A DNA stretch of 64,000 nt from Fennellomyces sp. T-0311 (Eukaryota > Mucoromycota > Mucoromycetes > Mucorales > Lichtheimiaceae): NCBI GenBank assembly GCA_025266875.1, contig JALLLT010000005.1, positions 124,001 through 188,000 on the forward strand, read 5' to 3'. The position numbers and the translations under genes are program-made. Each line of letters starts with the position of its first letter. Within the stretch, counting starts at the first letter, position 1. Of the stretch, positions 11,314-23,220 are shown in pieces. The notes beneath the pieces are model-generated. The model searched no databases, was not told the origin of the DNA, and was given only the letters and a program-made list of their open reading frames with translations.

Positions 11314-12908
11314 CTGCCTTTATAACGAATTGAAATTAATCACCATGATTATGCCAACTTTTGGGATAAAACACGCTTACGAGTCTGCCATCGTGTGCGT
11401 TTTGTGAGCAGCGGGGAGGAAACAGCGAATTTGTGGTGCTTCTCTCCCCGCTGCTTTATCGATTTCTGAGTCGTTTGACGAATGCGGTTGGTTTGGAATC
11501 GCCGGATACTTTAATTATCATAACGGCACTGTGCCAGCGAGCCTCCAGCTGTCATGTTTCGCCGTAAAGACGTTTCTCTATTGGTACACGTATACACGGG
11601 TCTTGGAAGAATAACCACAAATGACTGTTTTTCCGTCAAACAGTTGTGGTCGATACGTACAGTAGATGAATATGAATCGATGCTCTTGAGATAGGGTCCA
11701 ACACCTGACCGCCTCAAACGACGACCCTGGCAAGGCAAGCATTTCAAAGCTATCCCCGGCGAAAAACAATCGTCCGCGTGCCTTATACGTAGATGTTGGT
11801 TCTGTCGTACATGTATTCTTCCAAAGTAATTCTACCAGGCAAGCCTGGCTTACTTATTGCTTTGGTAAGGTGTGTATCGCTCTTGTTTTCTTCATCATCG
11901 AAAAGTCATCAAGGGACATCTAGATGCAATGAGAAAGCTCTCCATATATTACCGCGACGCTGGTACTGGCGCTGCCTGATCACTCGCTAATAACATTGCT
12001 GTGTTGTGTTGTGCTTTTGTTGTAGAATGCCTTCCTTCTTTAATAGTTTTTAGATACGCAGGTCTTGTATCCGAAAAGAAATCCGTTCTTTAATCTTTGT
12101 GCCGGGGCGTCATTTTTCTTTCATGTACATACGTATGTACGTGAGACCTTGGGCAATGCTTGTTTTATAGACACGTATCTTGATGAGAAGAATAATCGAC
12201 CGCATTTAATCCATAAGTCATCTATTTTCCGTAATGCAGATGGTAATAAATAAAAACGAAACTGAAAGCGCGCCCACCTTCAAGTTCTGAAAATCACAAC
12301 CTCATTCGCAAGCAAGCGTCGTTGACAACATTTGATTAAGTACGCACATCCTAACCCTTGCTGGGTATCATGCTTAATGCTTTAATTTTATTAAATCTGT
12401 GTGTTGCATCACATGATAATGATCACGGACAAAGACACATTCCTTTTCGAGGCTTTTTATGGATAGACATGCCAAAGCCCTAACAGCTCTAACGAGTTGG
12501 CGTAACGTTTTGTATTTTTTGTTTACTTTACCGCGTGATGATATGTCTCGCCACCATTCTTATCATTTGGGTTCCCAGTTGGGAAGCAACTTCGTGGCAT
12601 TTATATCTGACTCGCAGGAGCCACGATGCCTTTTTCTTCTACGTAGAAAAAGGAAGACTCCAACCAAAAGAAATTTCGTTGGTGATTCGTATACTGTTGC
12701 TGCGCTACAATGGGGTCATGTTGATATGGATACGTGTAGATGTGTTGCCGGGACAATGTGCATGCGCGTGATAATGCATTGGCATTGTGTACCACCAGTC
12801 GTGCATGCCATTGTCAAAAAAAAAGAGTTGATCGCGAAGTAACCTTAAATAAAGATTCTTTTGTTTCCGATTCTCCCTCTCTCTTCTTCCTCTTTTTTTA
12901 GCCGCATC
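11314..12908. other. Intergenic, 1.6 kb
   Basis: This stretch separates the divergent EMC3 and DET1 genes. It holds a strong hairpin (11407-11455). A forward frame at 11695-11829 reads Cys/Arg-rich (CLIRRCWFCRTC) and faintly recalls the zinc-binding tail of piggyBac-type transposases, but is too short to call. Pyrimidine-rich sequence precedes the DET1 start. I see no tRNA or other RNA gene. Confidence 0.5.
11407..11455. repeat. Perfect 12-bp GC-rich inverted repeat, 25-nt loop
   Basis: AGCAGCGGGGAG (11407-11418) pairs perfectly with CTCCCCGCTGCT (11444-11455). It lies about 95 bp upstream of the EMC3 start, so it may sit in its promoter or 5' leader. Confidence 0.65.
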
Positions 12909-15443
12909 ATGGACTACCGTATCTTATCCAAGCGCAAATCCGAAGTCTTTCGCAGATTGCACAACGAACTAAAAGACAGAGAACAAGGCTTGAAACGCTG
13001 CAGAAAATCAACCGGCGTGCGTCATATATATACCCACATGACGCCAAACCACACGCTCTACGATGTTACCATCCCGCTCGAGTGTCAACACATTCGCAGA
13101 TTCACATCGGATGGCAAGGTAAATAAGCAGTTGACTGAATTACGCTGTAGCCATCTAAACAAGTATGTTGCCTAGTACTTGATTACGTTCACACCGTGCT
13201 ACCATGGCATTCGACTGTACAGCTTTATAAATACGACGTACACACCTGCGACAGCATCAGAAGGGTCTGCGCATCACGATTTCAATCACTTCTTCAAGCT
13301 AAAGTACCTGAGCATGTTCCCGATGCCAAACGGCCACAAGCTCAACGTTGACTTTTGTCTGATCACGAAGGATCAGCAATACGTAGGTTTCCGCAGCAAC
13401 GCTGTAGCCAAGAGAATCTAAACCTCAGGTCTATAGATGATTCTGAACTCTGTGGGTCCGTGGGATGGCCTGTCGCTTTCAGCGGCCCCTGTTGCGTTGG
13501 ACATTGCAATTCCTTTGAGTGACTTTGCGTTTTACACTGTGAACATCGAAACGGGCAAGGTAAATCGGAGTCGCGTGTGTTTTATGCAAATGCACTCAAA
13601 CTATACTACCAGCTTGTTGACCAGCACGTCTTTCACAGCGACTATATGCATATCGTCGACCATGCCGGTGTAAGCCTTTATGAAGACCAGTTCGCTGTGC
13701 TTTCGATTCAAACGCAAACAATTCACTTGTTTCGAATCAGTGTAGGATCCATTGGCATTGATCGCGTATACTCTATTAACTATTTTTTTGCTCTCAATGC
13801 AGGAATCCGGAAAACTTTACCTGCAGCAATCGCTTGGCACCTTCCTTCGCAGTGATGACGCATCGATATTAGCCATGCAACTAATCGAAGAACAGTACTA
13901 CCAAGAACTTCAGCAGCCTGCGGTAGCTGGTACCGATAACCCGCTGAACACTTCACGTGATGTCCTAGACCATTATGTCCATGTACGTTTATCTATTAAA
14001 GCCACCTAATCACAGTATACTCATCTATCAACGCAGGTACTGCCAGTTGATGAAGTTCACGAGGGGCAGGGTACAATGGATGAGCTGCACAACTCGGTAG
14101 AGAATGATGCGGCCGCTTTTCTGACACAAGAGCAACTGGAGACGATGGTTGAGAGTGCGCATGATAGCACTCAGGTAGATGCTGTTAGCGACGTTGAAGT
14201 ATCTTCACTACCGATCGGCGGTGAACACAACCCGTTGAGCCAGGGAACCAATGGTTCTCCTAACCAAGACCAGGTACACACGCAGGGCTACAATGGATAA
14301 ACTATGCAAACAATACTTACTGGAAAAACAGAAATACCCATCTCTGCACAGTGGACTCACTCAAGCGATGCTCTCATTTCTTTACAAACTCTTCTCCAAA
14401 CAGACAAGGTAACTTGTATGCTTTGCTTGGTAACAGCCAACTAAAAGATCGCTTTTTGGACACAGAGAATTAGACAGACAGTACTTTTACAGTAACTACA
14501 ACTGGTTCACCTCGTTAAAAATGTGGCGAATGCAGCTGATTGGTCCTGATCAACTCCTGATCAAACTTACACGTATGCCACCGGAATTCGCGTTATTGAG
14601 ATCGGGCGAGCAATACTCTGTATGTCACAGCATCAAACGGAGATTCACCGATCACTAACGAGTTTATAGTTCTCTCCCGAGGACGAACGGACAATGTTCG
14701 TCATTTTCGACTTTGCTGAATCGCGTATCATTGATATGTTTGAGAACTGCAGCAACAAGGTCGAAGGGCTCATGCTCAAAAGTGCTGATGCGTTGCGCAA
14801 CGTTACGCCAGCTACCCCATACGAATCTACGCCTGGAATGAGCGATTCGGAACGGGAATACTTTAAAAAGAAGATTGAGAGCTGGAGTCGAGCAGACAAA
14901 GGGGGATGGTATGTTTCCATCGACTAACCGTTCGCCAATGTTCACTTAACGACGTCGTTGTTTCTTTTCATAGCCACCAGGATGCGATGCAGAAGCTTTC
15001 TCTTTACTTGCCACGCCAGCCTAACGCCCAACCGCAATGCCCGTACTTTGATCTTTCTCTTTTTCGGTATCCTGAAAAGATGATCGCATTCCAGAACTGG
15101 TACCTTGGACGAGCGATACAAGGGCTTTCAAAGGTTACTGATCAGCCATGCTATCACTTAGGACCCGCACCACCCTCGATATTATAAGCTTTTATTGCAA
15201 GTCGACAAACTTACTTCGGTTCAGACTCGATACCCGGAAAAGTCCTGAGAACACCACACGATCACCACTAACGTATGATACACTGACATTTACTAATCAC
15301 ATACACTAACACGCGCTTATTTTGGATACGTATCCAGATTGACGATGACAATCCCGAACCCGCAATACCCATTTGTTATTACTAGAAGAGTCATTACCTC
15401 GATCAATGAGACCCAAAATGTGAACTTTCATGTGCGGGTGTAA
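12909..15443 (+). CDS. DET1: DET1 homologue (COP10-DET1-DDB1 ubiquitin ligase component)
   Basis: Exons: 12909-13118, 13176-13382, 13437-13559, 13613-13741, 13803-13982, 14037-14408, 14466-14619, 14670-14908, 14974-15099, 15162 to about 15208 or 15241, and 15338-15443. The order of family blocks is clear: YTHMTPNHTLYDV, IRRFTSDGKYLITF, FYTVNIETGK, GVSLYEDQFAVLSIQTQTIH, LKMWRMQLIGPDQLLIK, MFVIFDFAESRIIDMFEN, YFDLSLFRYPEKMIAFQN, ISFYCKSTNLLRF and the C-terminal PFVITRRVITSIN. In animals and plants DET1 forms a beta-propeller-like scaffold that recruits DDB1-CUL4 ligase to nuclear substrates and represses transcription. In exon 6 the low-complexity middle ends one base out of frame with the next block (surplus G near 14285-14287, or an alternative intron 14175-14268). 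The last donor is uncertain. No yeast orthologue is known, which makes the fungal copy notable. Confidence 0.85.
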
Positions 15444-16366
15444 ATAGAACCTCATATAAAAGCATTATTCAATCTCCCTATCCTTTATCTAGCTAGCTTA
15501 TATACATCATATCAACGTTGTAACGATCATACGTGACATGACAAAATTCGAATTCTGCAATCCTCGTGTAATAAAAGGAGTCCGTGAAAGGACCCATCCT
15601 TACCTTCTATCCGCCACATAGATCGCACCGTACTACTATGTGCTATGTATTGCCTATGTCGCTATTTGTACCGCTGTTTCCAGAAATGAGCTAATAAGGC
15701 ACCCCACATACACACAATTTCTTTAGGCATAAAGCTAGACACAGTTTACTGCATCGATGTGCATAAACGTCGTAGTAGGTTCGCGCTCACTCCATGATCC
15801 GCGTATGTACATACCCGGGCAATGCTTGAAAGAGCTTTTTATCACACTGGCTCCTTTATTGTAGTGATATTATACCGCTTAATGCAAAAGTACCGCCATC
15901 GGGTGACTCTCCTTTTTTTCTGTAGATTGGCAGAAAGTTTTATGTATCAAGATGCATAAGCACCATTTCTCTTTTTTTGCATGCAGATTATAGTGAATGG
16001 AAAGCCATACGGCACAAAGAAGAATGTATTATCGTCTTTTCACGTTACACCACGTGAGTCGAAAGGATGAACGGTGCATCTGTACCACCCAGCAAGCTAT
16101 GGTGCAATGAACTTTGCAAAGTCATTGTATTCTTAAATGGATTCTTATGCAGGATCCATTACCCCGGGTCAACCGATTTAAATTAAAGAATTCTCTACAT
16201 CAATATGTTTCTTTGCACTCGTCAATGGATGAATACGTGGAACAATGGTTGGGCCATGGCTATAATAAGTTAGATGAGATGGTACGTAGCACTGCTCGAA
16301 GCTGTCCGTCATTCGACTGGCCAATAGCAGTTTTGACGCACGAGCGCATGTGGCTCCATGCATTGA
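15444..16366. other. Intergenic before the transporter
   Basis: Mostly AT-rich sequence without recognisable genes. An open frame at 16114-16446 precedes and overlaps the transporter start in another frame; it could be an upstream exon but no phase-consistent junction was found. Confidence 0.45.
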
Positions 16367-18284
16367 ATGCCAGTGGCTCAATTTCGATCGTCACAAGAAA
16401 TTCCGGAAACCGTCCAGATCAATGTTCCCTTACTGCTTCAGCTTAAAGAGCTTTTCTTTTTTGGCCTGCAGTTATGCTGCATCTTGTTAGACCTTTACAT
16501 GGAGACACTTGATAATGCTGGACTCAATGCTCATTCCTGGGTGGCATTGGCGATCTTTTTGGCATCGTTGGTGTTCGTCATTCGTCCCTTTGAATTCTAT
16601 TTGCCCAAACTCGGGTGGCGGGTCTATTTGAACCTGGCAACAATGCCTCCGCTCGGTGTGCTAATACTTCTCGCGAGCCAGACAATCAATTGGGTCACCA
16701 TACGCGACGGGTTGCTGGGCAACAACGTCGGCGTACAGCCCTATGCCATCATGCTCCTCTTTTATTCCCTGGTTTGTTTTACATCAAAGGAAGAGTTTGC
16801 GATCGGCTGATGGGAACTATAGGCGTACATATGCATATCGCTCGACTTGACTGGATTAATCCAGTTTTGCGCGTTCTGGGTATCCAAACGCGCCGGCAAT
16901 CGGGGACACATGGCGTTCTCGCTCTTTTTTTGCATGACGAGTTTGATCAGTGGTCTAGCCAGCAACGATGTGGTGGTCCTGACTGGAACCGCCTTTTTAT
17001 CATACTTTACCCGGGTCTCGGATATTCAACCTACGGCGTTCCTAATGAGCGAATTCACGTCGGCCAACATCGCATCGATGGCGCTCTATATCGGCAATCC
17101 AACCAACGTGGTGGTGGCCGAAGCGTTCGACATGAGCTTTATCACTTACTCGGCATGGATGCTCCTGCCTACCTTTGTGTGTTTGGGAATTGCCTATCTC
17201 AATCTGCGGGTGGTGTTTCACGGTCAAAAGTATTTGCCGCGCGTGATCCATCCTCCCGATGAGGATCCAAAGGCCGTTCTCATCGATCCCCACGGCGCAA
17301 TCTTTGGTTTGGTACTGCTAGGTATCTGTTTGGCGACGTTGATCGGCACATCTTTTGTCCATGGTGTATCGGTTTGGATGGTGACGCTCCCGTTTGCCGT
17401 GATCATGTTGCTGCGCGATGTATGGTACGATTGGACGATGCAATGGAAGAACAGAGAACCGGTATCTACATCGACGTCATTATCCGAGAACGAAGAAGTA
17501 CAAAACACGGTCGTGATTGGTGAACGGACTGAAGATGTACCAGCAATGACGACAATCGAGATGACCAATTTAGATGAAGTAACAGCACCGATTCGACAAC
17601 GTGGCACACGCGGCACCAACAATGAAGAAAACGCATCGACACTTCAACCAATAGGCAAAGCCAATGACAAAGCCATGCGTAGCTGGCCTAAACACATGGT
17701 ATGGGTGATCCGATCCACGTTACCAACAATGACATCGGTACTGTTGCGGATGCCGTGGAAAATCCTCCCTTTTGCACTCAGCATGTTTGTACTCGTTGAA
17801 GGATTATCGGAGGTTGGATGGATTAGTATCTGTGCCACTGCCATGGTGAGCGTGGCACGCAATTATGTTGCAACAGTCTTTGGTGTGATGGGCATCTCGT
17901 TGATTGCGTGTCAACTTCTAAACAACCTGCCGATGACGATTCTGTTTACACGTATATTGCAGCACCCGAACTTTGCCCAGCATGGGGGCATTTCAGACGT
18001 CGTGTCGCAAGCTGCAGTACTGGGTCTTGTGATTGGAAGCAATTTAGGTGCATGTTTGACGCTGGTCGGCAGCTTAGCAGGCATCATGTAAGTTTTTATC
18101 TTACGCGGTGAATTGAAAAAGGCACTTATCAGAAAATAGGTTTGAGCATATCCTCAAGACAAAGGGCATATACACTTTGGGCTATTTTCAGTTTTTGAAA
18201 TGGAATCTGATGTTGCTTCCTATTATTGCAACGGGAGCCTCAGCAGTGGTTATAGGCGAACTATGGTTTATTTATTTACGCTAG
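16367..18284 (+). CDS. ArsB/NhaD-type ion transporter (arsenite/Na+/citrate permease superfamily)
   Basis: Exons 16367-16771, 16823-18087 and 18140-18284 give 604 aa. The protein has about ten to eleven hydrophobic helices in two blocks separated by a charged cytosolic loop (about residues 350-440, rich in T, E and N). Family signatures are VALAIFLASLVFVIRPFEF, the re-entrant motif with SGLASNDVVVLTGTAFL, LYIGNPTNVVVAEAF, and in the second half LLNNLPMTILFTRIL with GSNLGACLTLVGSLAGIM, equivalent to the two inverted substrate-binding repeats of ArsB/CitM/NhaD carriers. The ion is not deducible. Intron 16772-16822 restores AYICISLDLTGL. The start is the first in-frame ATG after a TGA; an upstream exon cannot be excluded. 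Confidence 0.85.
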
Positions 18285-18331
18285 TTGGTGATGATCTTTA
18301 ATAATACAGCAAAATTTATGGTTTTTTTTGG

Positions 18332-18629
18332 TTAACAGCATATTTCCTCTGTGCAGCAGCAGCAAAGTTCTTCGAGGGCACAGCATGCCAAACATCCGAG
18401 GAGACATCCCAAACATCCGCCATGGCTACTTTTGTTTTGAGGTGGAGCCTGTTGATACACTGGCTGTGGCGGTGGCTGCGGCTGGTAGTAACCTGTTTTG
18501 AAATGATGAGTGATCCGAAAGGTGCACAAAGTACATTCGCTATTAACCTCCTCCTTGATATGCTTGTTGCGGCGGAGGTGGGTAGTAACCTTGTTGCGGT
18601 GGAGGATAATAACCTTGCTGTTGATTCAT
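18332..18629 (-). CDS. CYSTM-type cysteine-rich tail-anchored small protein
   Basis: Two exons (18548-18629, 18332-18492; 55-nt intron, phase 1) encode 80 aa. The N-terminal half is Gln/Pro/Tyr-rich with repeats of QQGYYPPP and YYQPQPPPQP. The C-terminus, GGCLGCLLGCLACCALEELCC followed by CCCTEEICC in sequence, is the hallmark of the CYSTM module, a palmitoylation-prone Cys-rich membrane segment found in eukaryotic stress-tolerance proteins. Expected location is the plasma membrane; precise role unknown. The gene is tail-to-tail with the transporter, 47 bp between stops. Confidence 0.88.
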
Positions 18630-19765
18630 CGGTGCAAATGTAACAAAAAAGAGAGCGATGTAAACGAAGATTGGTCCTTTTATATTTCATTTCGTTTCAG
18701 CCGAAAGCAAATGCATGATTACCGATCTGTGCCGATATAGTTAATCTTGGCAGCAATGGAAATCGTTTAATCCCAACCTTGGCCAAGAAATTTATCCCTG
18801 ATATATCATACATATGAAGCTGCACTCTGTTATACACAATAATGTAGCTATCCTTTACAGGGATACGTGCCTTCCTATATGTGTCGCTAATCGTCACGCA
18901 TAATAACGCTGCTGCAAGCAAGCTGCTGCTGGTGCCTTTGTGGGAATCTTTTGACAGCCAATGAGCAAAAGAACTTGCATCAGGGACTTCCCAAATGTAG
19001 ATCAAGTGAGGTAATGAGCTTTTGTGCGTTTTTTTTTGTAGTTGATAGCCACATCGGATGAAGTTTGCCAGGGAGAAGGATCTAACACATTACAGATCAA
19101 ATAATTCGTTGACTGAAAAACCAAGCGTTACTAGCCACAAAACAAAAGTCTATTTATAAAATCACCTTTGTTCGCATTAACGAGCTATACTGTTTTTGAC
19201 CAGATATATCTGAAAATGGACAACTGCATCTGGCCATCATTTGTTGCATGTACCTCCGTCGTCAACGCCCATGCAGAATTTGCATGCCTTGTTCCGCGTC
19301 ATCTGATATGTTGACTTCACATACACCGCTCCACTAGCTTTCACCATTCACTGTTGATCGAATACAACAGAAACGTCGCGTCAAATTCATTCATGAGCGA
19401 GCATTTTTGTTTCTGTCCGGTGCACCAACAACATGAATTCGATCGAAAATGTATAATATAGAGCAAGTTGCTTGAAAGTACAACAAAGTTATGTAGAACC
19501 ACAGAACGAATTATATGCCGGAAGTTTCTTCACACAAAGCGCTGCACATGTAGGCTAGGTAGGTATTAAGGTTTTATGTGGCTATGTACATTATGAAGGA
19601 GGAGGATGGCAATACCTTGAGCGTAAAAGCCAAACACGAATCCAGGTAATAAAAACAACAGATATGAGCGAACAATTCAGAATACTACAATCTACAATTA
19701 ATAACGGCGTGCTACAAAGGCGGCGGGTTTCGGAAACAAACAATATTGCAAAGAGGTGGGTTCAA
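18630..19765. other. Intergenic, 1.1 kb
   Basis: Nothing with family signature is visible. A reverse open frame at 18697-19005 (102 codons) has no recognisable motif. The left part is the CYSTM promoter, the right part the 3' flank of the SUMO protease. Confidence 0.45.
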
Positions 19766-22295
19766 TTATGCTGCACTGGTATATACGGGAGTATCGGGCC
19801 ATTCCGCTGTGGGAGTAGACGGCGCATCGGTGGTGGTTTCAGCCTCAGTATCACCCGGCACTTGATCCTGACATAACCCGGCAATGAGTTCGGTGATATA
19901 GGAACGCTTTTCATCGATAACTTTCTGTTGCCATATATTGTCATCAAGCTCCTTTTGCTAATAGAACCATATTAGCAATCAACTTGCCTAAGCACGTTTA
20001 TTTTTTTTTTCACTTACTGTCAGAGCTGGGATGACTTTCACTGGATTGATCAGGAACGTTTCAATAAAGTGCAGAACGTATATACCACAGTCATATGCAT
20101 TTGGTTGCAGAGGTACCTGATGTAGGTTGTTAGGTATATGCAAGAGGTCTTTTGGTCGCGCAGTTACCGTTGCTTTTTGATATTTTGGTTTCTTGAATCG
20201 ACTTTCCTCGATGCCCAAGCGATCTTTGGCAGCCGATTGCAAGTATTTGATTATGCGGTTAGCGGCTGCTCTTCGACTGATACCCATAGAGTCCAGCGAA
20301 TAGATTACTGCTTTGCTGTTGTCCTGATGTCAGTGATTTCTTCAGAGACTTGTCGATTGAATACACGCTCACCTATCGTCATTGTCGTCGTCGGATAGAT
20401 CGATGTAGTTGCCCTATGATGAGGATATGAGTCACTTGCTTCCCGTGCACCGATTGATCATACTTCGCTGGGTATGCATCGTTTGGCGTTGCAAATCACG
20501 ATAAGGTACCAATGCGAGCTGCGAATAAAAACAGAGATGAGTACTTGAGCTAACCACTATGCAATACCCCACCATTCATTGATCGGTACGAAGATGGTGT
20601 CCTTTTCGAAGAGGTTGATTTTGGTAGTCCACTTTTTCACGCTTTCGTACGGATCACCTCTATCATACCGATTAGTATGACCTCAGTATACGCCTCTGTT
20701 GCACCTACTTTGTCACTTGCTTTAATCGCGCGTAGAAGAAGGTATTAAATATATGGACATTTTCCGTGTTGTCCCTACCCATTGTTTCCAAGAGCCTATG
20801 GTATCCATTAGTAGTTGGACCGTGTAGCAAGCGTTGCAAAAACTCACCACTTGACGTAAAAGTCAATGATGCTGTCGTTGAGCATCTCACCGTCCATCAG
20901 GCGATTGGCATCTTCCCTGATAACAGTGACACCACCGGGTGTAGAGGTAGGATAGTGGAACAGACTGGAGTAGTGTTACACATTGAAGCAAAAGTAGACA
21001 TCGACAACAACTTACACTCGCTGCTCATTTTGATCTGCACGAGGTGGTGAGATATCATGGCGCTCCATTGCTTCTTCGTCGTCGTCGTCGATCGTAATGT
21101 ATTGCGGTTGTCCCAGGATTCTGCGGATCCCCAGGCTTACGCTGCGAGTGACGCGCTGGGTCAAACTGCTAGTGCGGTAAGTGGTAGACTTTGTTTTTTG
21201 AGCTTTTTCCCCTCGAACGGGAATGTCATCCATGTGGCTATGAAAAACAATGCCCTCTCGTCTTTTTCGTAGGTTAAGTGGAGGGATCTCGATCTTGGGT
21301 TCAGGTTTCTCGGTGTGGTCGTCGTTGGCGGCCGCCACCAGTTGTTCCCATTCGTCATCCGTCGTATCCTTGTTGTCAACGCTCTCCACCGGTTTTCGAA
21401 ACACACGGGCTTCCTGCTCTTCCTGTCGTCGTTTGTTTTGTTGAAAAAGTCGGCTTTCCTGCCGTCGTTTGCGTGGCGGTCCAGCTGGTTCGATCGAGTC
21501 GATATCAAAGACATCTTTTGCGTCATGGTACTGGTCTAAATCGGTGTCGCTGCTATTACTTCTTGATTTCCCCTTTTGCAATCGTTTGAATGTTTTGGGC
21601 ATCATTATTTCTTCATCTGAGTCGCTCTTAATGACGCTAAAATCCTTTCTCCTCTTCGAGGGGCTGTCCTGTCGATTGCGGGTGGCACGAGCATCCTCGA
21701 ACTGTCGTCCATATTGATTTCGCTTCATACTATCCACAACCTTTTGTCGTCTTAGCAACATTGCATCCTTACAGAGTCCCGAAGTATTCTTTCTTTTACC
21801 TTACGCTTCCGTTTATCTTCGATGGTAATAACCTCGGAGGATGAGGATGCTGCTGCATATGCACCTCTTGGTGGCAGCGAAGAAACTAAACAAAACGGTC
21901 AAAGGTTCTGCCAAATATAGTAAGCTGTGGGATTGTACCTGTGGCAGCGTGGGGAGGAAGCCGTTTGCCGTTCATATTAGTTGTTTTGTAGGTGTTGATC
22001 GTGCCGTTGCGCCGAAAGAGATTTTGGGCATGGTTCTGCGCATCAATCATTAGACCTTTATTGCACTTGCAATGCTGCATTAAGCCTAACCTCTCGTTCT
22101 CCTGTGGGAATATCAATGGGTACTGCGTTCGAACGGGGCTTTGATCGATTGCGTGTGAGGCTGTTTGGGACTTTGGTGGTGGTGTTGAGCAGCATTGAAT
22201 CCTGAATTACAAACGGCAATCCTTTGTTAATGGCCGCGGAAGGGTATTTATGGCATTATGCGCAAGAAAATCACCTGCTGATTTGGATTTGACAT
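19766..22295 (-). CDS. Ulp/SENP SUMO protease (peptidase C48)
   Basis: About ten introns of 32-70 nt are needed; the model runs from ATG 22295 to TAA 19766-19768. The N-terminal half is basic and disordered, with nuclear-localisation-like KRKRK, an SDSDEE acidic patch and a VITIED segment resembling a SUMO-interacting motif. The catalytic domain follows: YPTSTPGGVTVIRED, MLNDSIIDFYVKW, ENVHIFNTFFYARLK, DTIFVPINE, then the triad residues His in SHWYLIVIC, Asp in IYSLDSMG, and Cys in QPNAYDCGIYVLHF with the oxyanion Gln. A 73-residue acidic tail closes the protein. These enzymes process SUMO or deconjugate it in the nucleus. An insertion between the His and Asp motifs (with acidic SDDDNDD) is a feature of the Ulp2 branch, so Ulp2-like is favoured. 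The short 32-nt intron near 21,755 is uncertain. Confidence 0.88.
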
Positions 22296-22850
22296 TCAAA
22301 ACCTCGAAAGAAGTGCGCTGAAAGGAGGTTGTTGCGTGAATCCAAAAATGTATTCCAAGGCCGTGACGTTAAATAGCACTGGTGAAATCAAGACTCTCTC
22401 TCAACTTCCCCGATACGAGTCTGATCCATCGACAGCCGCCGTTCTGTTTTGTCGCCTTTTCTTTGTTCAAAAGAAATGCCTCTGCACCTGGAACCGACTT
22501 CGGTGAATGATAGCTGTTGGGGGTGCCATTGTTTTGCATGTTGACACCCGTTGATACTTTAATTCTGTTCCGTGTCAATGCATTTAGAACAAATAGATGT
22601 GGTGTGCATAGTGAGGTTCTGGGAATTTGCTTCTATGTACTGCATGGAGACTAGCCACGACTTCGCACGTCTTTGGATGGATCGATGATGCTGAGAATGT
22701 CTGAAGCCTGACACTGCACTTGATGCTGATGCACAAAAGAATTGTACAATAAGGACAAGGCATGAAAGCATCAATTTATCTGCTATGCAATGGGTTGTCC
22801 GTGCCCTCTTTCTAGTGTCATCCCAAAGAGACAAGTACGTACTTCAGATC
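22296..22850. other. Intergenic between SUMO protease and transposon
   Basis: It contains the upstream region of the protease gene and the left flank of the mobile element. No gene or repeat beyond the element boundary is evident. Confidence 0.4.
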
Positions 22851-22974
22851 GCGGCAAACCACGTGCTGCTTTCCACATATACATCGGAAACACGATTTGA
22901 TCTACCAGAGCCTTTTTCCCCTTTTTGCTGGCTCCGGTGCCTGTCCTACCTCCCAGAGGCTGAAAATATCTGCA
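22851..22974 (+). repeat. Left terminal inverted repeat of the transposon
   Basis: Collinear blocks GGCAAACC, ACATCGGA and CTCCCAGAGGC...AATATCTGCAG match the reverse complement of 28638-28791. Identity between blocks is low, so this is a diverged or subterminal repeat region rather than a crisp repeat. Confidence 0.55.
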
Positions 22975-23220
22975 GAGGACAGAAATTTACCACAGAGAAA
23001 AACGGTTTACAGATAGGCTCGTTAAGATAGTGTAAATATGTCATGGATATATTATGCCCGCCCCAAATGTGTAAAGATTGTAGTCACTGTGAAGGCTTTT
23101 TTGATACATTTGCTACTTTTTATCCATGGTATTTATTTGAAGGTACAATTAACATCGATACCCTATGTAATAGCTATATTACATATTTACATGCTATGCG
23201 ACTCTCCTTCCTTTATCTAC

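Noticed and set aside
11695..11829. Cys-rich frame resembling a piggyBac transposase tail
   Set aside because: Only 45 codons, one weak CxxC pair, no transposase core nearby and no terminal repeats.
16114..16366. Possible upstream exon of the ArsB-like transporter
   Set aside because: The open frame there cannot be joined to the transporter frame by a phase-consistent intron with good splice sites, and the transporter has a usable ATG at 16367.
18697..19005. 102-codon reverse open frame upstream of the CYSTM gene
   Set aside because: No recognisable motif or homologous pattern. Kept out for lack of support.
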